In this document: positions 6,120 to 9,685 of the stretch, in pieces | How positions within the stretch are numbered: the first letter of the stretch is position 1 | How the letters are laid out: every line of letters starts with the position of its first letter | DNA from: Niveispirillum sp. | Lineage (GTDB): Bacteria > Pseudomonadota > Alphaproteobacteria > Azospirillales > Azospirillaceae | DNA: 9,685 bases | Direction of reading: 5' to 3' | NCBI GenBank assembly: GCA_016463045.1 | Contig: JAEMSB010000125.1 | Span: forward strand, 1-9,685 | The notes under the pieces: model-generated | The model's database searches: none | What the model was told of the DNA's origin: nothing | What the model saw: only the letters and a program-made list of their open reading frames with translations | Position numbers and translations under genes: made by a program

Positions 6120-8258
6120 ATGCGTTTTCGTGCTTTGATCCTGGCCAGTGCTGCGGCGCTGGCACCGTTGCCAGTCCTGGCCCAGACGGCGGACAGCCTG
6201 TCGGAGATCGTGGTGACGGCCCAGCGGAGCAACCAGACACAGGTGATCCGGGGCGGGTCCGTCGGCGTGCTGGGCGACAAGGCGGCGGAGGATGTGCCGT
6301 TCGCCATCAAATCCTATAGCTCCTCCCTGATCTTGAACCAGCAGCCGCAGACCCTGGGTCAGGTGCTGGAGAATGATCCCTCCATCCGCACCGGCTATGC
6401 CTTTGGCAATGCAGCGGAACTGTTCATCCTGCGCGGCTTCCCGCTTTATGGCGACGATATCGCGCTGGACGGTCTGTACGGCCTGACGCCGCGTCAGCTG
6501 ATCGCGCCGGAACTGTATGAGCAGGTGCAGGTGCTGAACGGCGCCAGCGCCTTTCTGAACGGTGCCGCACCTGGCGGGTCGGGCATCGGCGGCAGCGTCA
6601 ATCTGACGCCCAAGCGGGCCGGGGCCAAGCCGCTGACCCGTGCCACCCTGAACTATACGGGGGATGAGCATGTCGGCGGCAGCTTTGACATTTCCCGCCG
6701 TACGGGGCCGGACGACAGCGTCGGCATTCGCGTGAACGGCGCCGCCCGCCGGGGCGAGGTGGCGGTGGATGGGGAATTCCGCAGCGCCTATGTCCTGGGT
6801 GCCGGCATCGACTGGACAGGTGAGCGGGCGCGTCTGGGCGTGGACCTGGCCTATCAGCGCATGCATGTGCGGCAGTTGCGTCCCAAGGTGACGGTATCCA
6901 CCGCCATTCCCAAGGTACCGGATGCTGATGCCAATTATGGCCAGCCCTGGACCTATTCCACCCTGCGCGACCTGTATGGAATGGTGAAGGGCGAATACGA
7001 CCTGACCGATGATGTCACCGCCTATGCCGCGTTCGGCGCGCGCGACGGGTCGGAGCGGGGTCTCTATGGCGGCATCACCGTCACCGATGTCGTGACCGGG
7101 GCGGCCACGGGTGATGGCATGTTTGTGCCACGCACCGACAATAACGAGGCAGGGCAGGCCGGCATTCGGGCCAAGTTCAAGACGGGCACGATCAGCCATG
7201 AGATGAATGCCGGCGCCTCCATGATCTGGCAGGTCAATCGCAACGCCTATGATTTCCTGCGGGGCTATGCCACCAACCTGTACAACACGCCGACCGCTAC
7301 ACAGCCGGAGAGCTGGTTTGCCGGCGGTGAACTGGATGACCCATTCCCGCTGAGCCGGACGCAGTTGGGCAGCCTGTTCATCTCCGACACGATTGGCGCA
7401 TTCGATGACCGCGCCCTTCTGACCGTGGGCCTGCGCCATCAGGCAATCCAGGTGAAGTCCTATTCCTATGCCGACGGGTCGCGCACCGGTAAGTATGACG
7501 AGAGTGCCAATACGCCCGTCATCGGTCTGGTCGTGAAGCCGGTGGACGGCCTCTCCCTTTATATCAACCGTATCCAGGGGCTGGCCCAGGGATCGAGTGC
7601 GCCCATCGATCCCAAGCTGGTCAACTCTGGCGAGGTGTTCGCGCCCTACAAATCCACACAGTATGAGATGGGCGGCAAGCTGGCCGTTGGCGGTGTCGGC
7701 CTGTCCCTGGCCCTCTATCAGACCAAGCAGCCCAGCGCCTTTACCCGGCCCGTGGACCCGGCCAACCCAGCAGGACAGCAGATCTATGTCCTGGATGGTG
7801 AGCAGCGCAACCGGGGCGTGGAGTTCAGCATGGATGGGGAACCGGTGGAAGGCCTACGCCTGATCGGCGGCCTGTCGGTCGGCAAGGCGGAACTGCGCCG
7901 TACCGGCGGCGGCGTGAATGAGGGCAACTGGGCGCCCGGTGTGCCATCCTACACCCTGAACGGCAATGTCGAATGGGATCTGCCTTTCCTGCCGGCGGCG
8001 ACCCTGACGGGCCGTGTGGTGCGGACGGGGGAGCAGAAGGTGAATGCCGCCAACACCCTGGAAATTGGGTCCTGGACCCGGTTTGATATTGGCGCGCGCT
8101 ATGTGTTCGAGATGAATGACAGGCCGGTCAGCCTGCGCTTCAACATCGATAATGTCGCCAACAAGCGCTACTGGGCGTCGGCCTTTGACAGTTTCAGCAG
8201 CACCTTGCTGCAGGGCGCGCCGCGCACCGTGAAACTGTCCACGACGGTCGATTTCTAA
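6120..8258 (+). CDS. TonB-dependent siderophore receptor
   Basis: Outer-membrane beta-barrel that imports ferric siderophores with energy from TonB-ExbB-ExbD. The 712-residue protein begins with a signal peptide, cleaved probably after Ala21 (PVLA-QT). A TonB box EIVVTAQR follows at 29-36. The plug domain spans about 55-165, with QTLGQVLENDPSIR (77-90), LFILRGFPLYGDDIALDGLYG (101-121) and GSGIGGSVNLTPKRAG (153-168), typical of siderophore receptors. The rest is barrel, ending in Phe712 as outer-membrane proteins do. GGGGG about 7 bases before the ATG is the ribosome binding site. It is third in the likely operon with the PepSY and small membrane proteins, 91 bases after the latter, and so probably under the same iron control. 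The siderophore itself cannot be deduced, and no biosynthetic genes are nearby. Confidence 0.93.
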   Translation: MRFRALILASAAALAPLPVLAQTADSLSEIVVTAQRSNQTQVIRGGSVGVLGDKAAEDVPFAIKSYSSSLILNQQPQTLGQVLENDPSIRTGYAFGNAAELFILRGFPLYGDDIALDGLYGLTPRQLIAPELYEQVQVLNGASAFLNGAAPGGSGIGGSVNLTPKRAGAKPLTRATLNYTGDEHVGGSFDISRRTGPDDSVGIRVNGAARRGEVAVDGEFRSAYVLGAGIDWTGERARLGVDLAYQRMHVRQLRPKVTVSTAIPKVPDADANYGQPWTYSTLRDLYGMVKGEYDLTDDVTAYAAFGARDGSERGLYGGITVTDVVTGAATGDGMFVPRTDNNEAGQAGIRAKFKTGTISHEMNAGASMIWQVNRNAYDFLRGYATNLYNTPTATQPESWFAGGELDDPFPLSRTQLGSLFISDTIGAFDDRALLTVGLRHQAIQVKSYSYADGSRTGKYDESANTPVIGLVVKPVDGLSLYINRIQGLAQGSSAPIDPKLVNSGEVFAPYKSTQYEMGGKLAVGGVGLSLALYQTKQPSAFTRPVDPANPAGQQIYVLDGEQRNRGVEFSMDGEPVEGLRLIGGLSVGKAELRRTGGGVNEGNWAPGVPSYTLNGNVEWDLPFLPAATLTGRVVRTGEQKVNAANTLEIGSWTRFDIGARYVFEMNDRPVSLRFNIDNVANKRYWASAFDSFSSTLLQGAPRTVKLSTTVDF

Positions 8259-8260
8259 GG

Positions 8261-8308
8261 ATAGTCAGGGCGGGGATGGGGCATGATGCGCCATCCCTGC
8301 CCTGATAT
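8261..8308 (+). terminator. long hairpin after the TonB receptor gene
   Basis: TCAGGGCGGGGATGG (8265-8279) pairs with CCATCCCTGCCCTGA (8291-8305) over 15 positions, with one G-U wobble. Outside, ATA/TAT extends the stem past one bulged G; inside, GCA and TGC can pair around a small loop. No T tract follows, so termination strength is uncertain. It starts just after the receptor stop and ends 8 bases before the next ATG. Confidence 0.55.
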
Positions 8309-8316
8309 GCCAATCG

Positions 8317-9204
8317 ATGCCGATCCTGCCGCCCGAACCGTTTCCCTGGCCCTTCGATGGCGATGCCTGGCGCATGGCCATGGGGTTGCGGGCGCAGGAG
8401 ATGGAGGGCTGGCTGGCGCCTGATGCCGGCTGGCCGGAGCAGTTGGCCGAACGTGCCCGCCTGATCCGCGAGCGCAAATGGGATGTGATGGCCCTGATGC
8501 CGGAGGCGCGGGCGGCGTCGGTGGAGGTGATGGGCCTGCTGTTCGCCCATCTGACGGTACGGTTTCCGGACTGGTTTTGCCGCGTGGGGCAGGGGGTGGA
8601 AAGCCGGGTTAACGGGTCCTGCCTGGACCCGGTGGATTTTGAGCATCCGCTGCATCTGCTGGCCCATCTGCTGCCCGATGATCTGTGCCTGATGACGCCG
8701 TCGCCGGGTGGATGGCGGCTGACGGGCGGGGTTGTGTGCTTTCCGTCGCACTGGATGCTGCCGCATAAGCTGGGCAAGCCGTTACCGGGCATCCACCGGC
8801 CTGTCGCTCGCTATGATGCGATGCTGGCGACACCGGTTGATCGGTTCTTCGATACGCTGTCGTCGGGGCGGGTGGTATGGCGGGCCAACTGGACCCTGTC
8901 GGACGATCCCACACTGTTCCAGCCGGGAACCAAGGCGCACGCGCCGCCCGGCGCCGATATCGATGAGGGCAATGCGGGGGAGCGGCTGTGGCTGCGGGTC
9001 GAGCGGCAGACGCTGACCAAACTGCCCGACAGCGGCGCGGTCCTGTTCACCATCCGCACACACCAACGCCCGCTATCCGCGCTGACGGGGGCGGAGCGGC
9101 GGCAATTCGCATCGGTATTGCGGTCGGTTCCCGACGATGTGGCGGCGTACAAGGGGCTCCGGCGGACCGGCCCCCTGGCCGTGGGATACTGTGAGACTGT
9201 TTAG
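8317..9204 (+). CDS. DUF3445 / heme-dependent oxidative N-demethylase alpha-type protein
   Basis: A 295-residue protein matching the DUF3445 family, which includes the heme-binding, PAS-like alpha subunit of heme-dependent oxidative N-demethylase (HODM), an enzyme that demethylates secondary amines. Landmarks are the N-terminal WPF...RMAMGL (11-24), CFPSHWMLPHKLGKPLPGIH (141-160) with RPVARY after it, RANW (189-192) and RVERQTLTKLPDSGAVLFTI (227-246). The other HODM subunits are absent here, so this is an orphan whose reaction may differ. I cannot assign the heme ligand. The ATG at 8317 is the only sensible start, yet it has no clear ribosome binding site and follows a strong hairpin by 8 bases. 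It may be read through from the iron operon. Its stop overlaps that of the converging downstream gene. Confidence 0.82.
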   Translation: MPILPPEPFPWPFDGDAWRMAMGLRAQEMEGWLAPDAGWPEQLAERARLIRERKWDVMALMPEARAASVEVMGLLFAHLTVRFPDWFCRVGQGVESRVNGSCLDPVDFEHPLHLLAHLLPDDLCLMTPSPGGWRLTGGVVCFPSHWMLPHKLGKPLPGIHRPVARYDAMLATPVDRFFDTLSSGRVVWRANWTLSDDPTLFQPGTKAHAPPGADIDEGNAGERLWLRVERQTLTKLPDSGAVLFTIRTHQRPLSALTGAERRQFASVLRSVPDDVAAYKGLRRTGPLAVGYCETV

Positions 9205-9443
9205 GTGAACGCCTTGAAGGTGATGATGGTGAAGGTGTCCTTCACCCCATCCAGGGTCTGGATCTGGCCCGTTACGAAATGGCCGATATCCTCCCCGTCC
9301 TCCAGAAAGCACTTCATCATCAGATCGTACTGACCGGAGACGGAATGCACTTCCGACACTTCCGCTACGCTCTGCACCGCGAGGTCGGCCACGTCATAGG
9401 CGCGGCCGAGATCGCATTTGACCATGATGAAGATCGTCTGCAT
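9201..9443 (-). CDS. stand-alone Lrp/AsnC ligand-binding domain protein
   Basis: An 80-residue protein equal to the C-terminal effector-binding (RAM/AsnC_trans_reg) domain of Lrp-type regulators, with no DNA-binding helix-turn-helix. Landmarks are IFIMVKCDLGRAYDVAD (4-20), VSEVHSVSGQYDLMMKC (29-45) and IQTLDGVKDTFTIITFKAF (61-79). Such small proteins assemble as alpha-beta sandwich dimers or higher oligomers and may bind amino acids; their partners are mostly unknown. GGAAG about 10 bases upstream may serve as ribosome binding site. It starts 3 bases after the stop of the upstream gene, so both are likely on one mRNA. I recall very similar proteins in many alphaproteobacteria. Confidence 0.9.
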   Translation of the reverse strand: MQTIFIMVKCDLGRAYDVADLAVQSVAEVSEVHSVSGQYDLMMKCFLEDGEDIGHFVTGQIQTLDGVKDTFTIITFKAFT

Positions 9444-9446
9444 GGC

Positions 9447-9685
9447 TCAGTCTTCCGACGTTTCCGCCACGTCGACGGCGGGTGCCTTGGGCGGACGGGC
9501 GGCGCGCAGGATGAAGGCGGGCACGTCATCGCCAAAGCCGACAACGGGCGGGCCACGGTCATCATCCTCGTCCCGGCGGGGACGGCGGTCACGACGGAAT
9601 TCGTCGCGGCGATGCTCATCGCGGCGGAACTCACCCCGGCCCTCGCCACGATTGTCAGCACGGGGTTCGCCCCGGTTGTCACCCC
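9447..9685 (-). CDS. C-terminal tail of an Arg/Asp-rich protein, possibly a DEAD-box RNA helicase (partial)
   Basis: The last 78 residues of a protein entering from the right edge. The first 43 visible residues are low-complexity, with 15 arginines among many Asp, Glu and Gly, in RGE and FRRDE-type near-repeats. A short hydrophobic motif VVGFGDDVPAFILRA (47-61) follows, then an acidic end, ETSED. Basic disordered tails finished by a GDDVPAF-like motif fit alphaproteobacterial DEAD-box RNA helicases as I remember them, where the tail binds RNA. No helicase core lies in the window, so another RNA-binding protein is possible. The stop is 3 bases before the next ATG. Confidence 0.55.
   Translation of the reverse strand, partial: GDNRGEPRADNRGEGRGEFRRDEHRRDEFRRDRRPRRDEDDDRGPPVVGFGDDVPAFILRAARPPKAPAVDVAETSED

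Noticed and set aside
5907..7439. 510-codon minus-strand open frame
   Set aside because: Antisense to the TonB receptor and small membrane protein genes, no domain, composition typical of a shadow frame.
9365..9682. 105-codon minus-strand open frame
   Set aside because: It overlaps the Lrp/AsnC-type gene in another frame; the alternative frame ending at 9447 gives the Arg/Asp-rich tail and proper spacing.
1..9685. Mobile elements, CRISPR, tRNA or rRNA
   Set aside because: No transposase-like protein, terminal inverted repeats, regularly spaced repeats or RNA gene signatures were seen on reading both strands.

Overview
The window is GC-rich and densely coded. Several proteins look alphaproteobacterial, most clearly the short stand-alone Lrp/AsnC-type domain protein, so I infer a Rhodospirillales/Azospirillaceae-like chromosome. 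No rRNA, tRNA, CRISPR array, insertion sequence or phage gene was seen. The longest stretch without a gene is about 206 bases.

Layout. Bases 1-776 (minus strand) hold most of an aldo/keto reductase of the YdhF type, cut by the window edge. Divergent from it, 906-2243 carries two hotdog-fold thioesterases in tandem: a TesB-type acyl-CoA thioesterase and a 4HBT/YbgC-like one. They converge with pseG (3274-2240, minus), an enzyme of pseudaminic acid biosynthesis, and the two converging genes share a TTAA at their stop codons. Divergent from pseG is a beta-ketoacyl synthase III-family gene (3481-4560). The 206-base region between them holds a tandem direct repeat and an inverted repeat. A GC-rich hairpin starts at the synthase stop codon.

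Bases 4642-8258 look like an iron/siderophore uptake operon. A good sigma-70-type promoter abuts a Fur-box-like palindrome. It is followed by a PepSY-type membrane protein, a 58-residue membrane protein joined to it by an ATGA overlap, and a 712-residue TonB-dependent siderophore receptor. A long hairpin follows the receptor. Only 8 bases beyond it begins a DUF3445/HODM-alpha-type (heme-dependent oxidative N-demethylase) gene (8317-9204).

The window ends on the minus strand with the stand-alone Lrp/AsnC-type domain gene (9443-9201), whose stop overlaps that of the HODM gene. Three bases upstream of it ends a gene with an Arg/Asp-rich tail, possibly a DEAD-box RNA helicase.

Working together: the promoter, operator, PepSY protein, small membrane protein and receptor form one coherent module for ferric-siderophore uptake and probably reduction. 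The pairing of pseG with a KAS III enzyme hints at an acyl-modified nonulosonic acid glycan, but this is inference. No wholly new system is evident. The best leads are the pseG/KAS III pair, the uncharacterised small protein in the iron operon, and the orphan HODM-like gene behind a strong hairpin.
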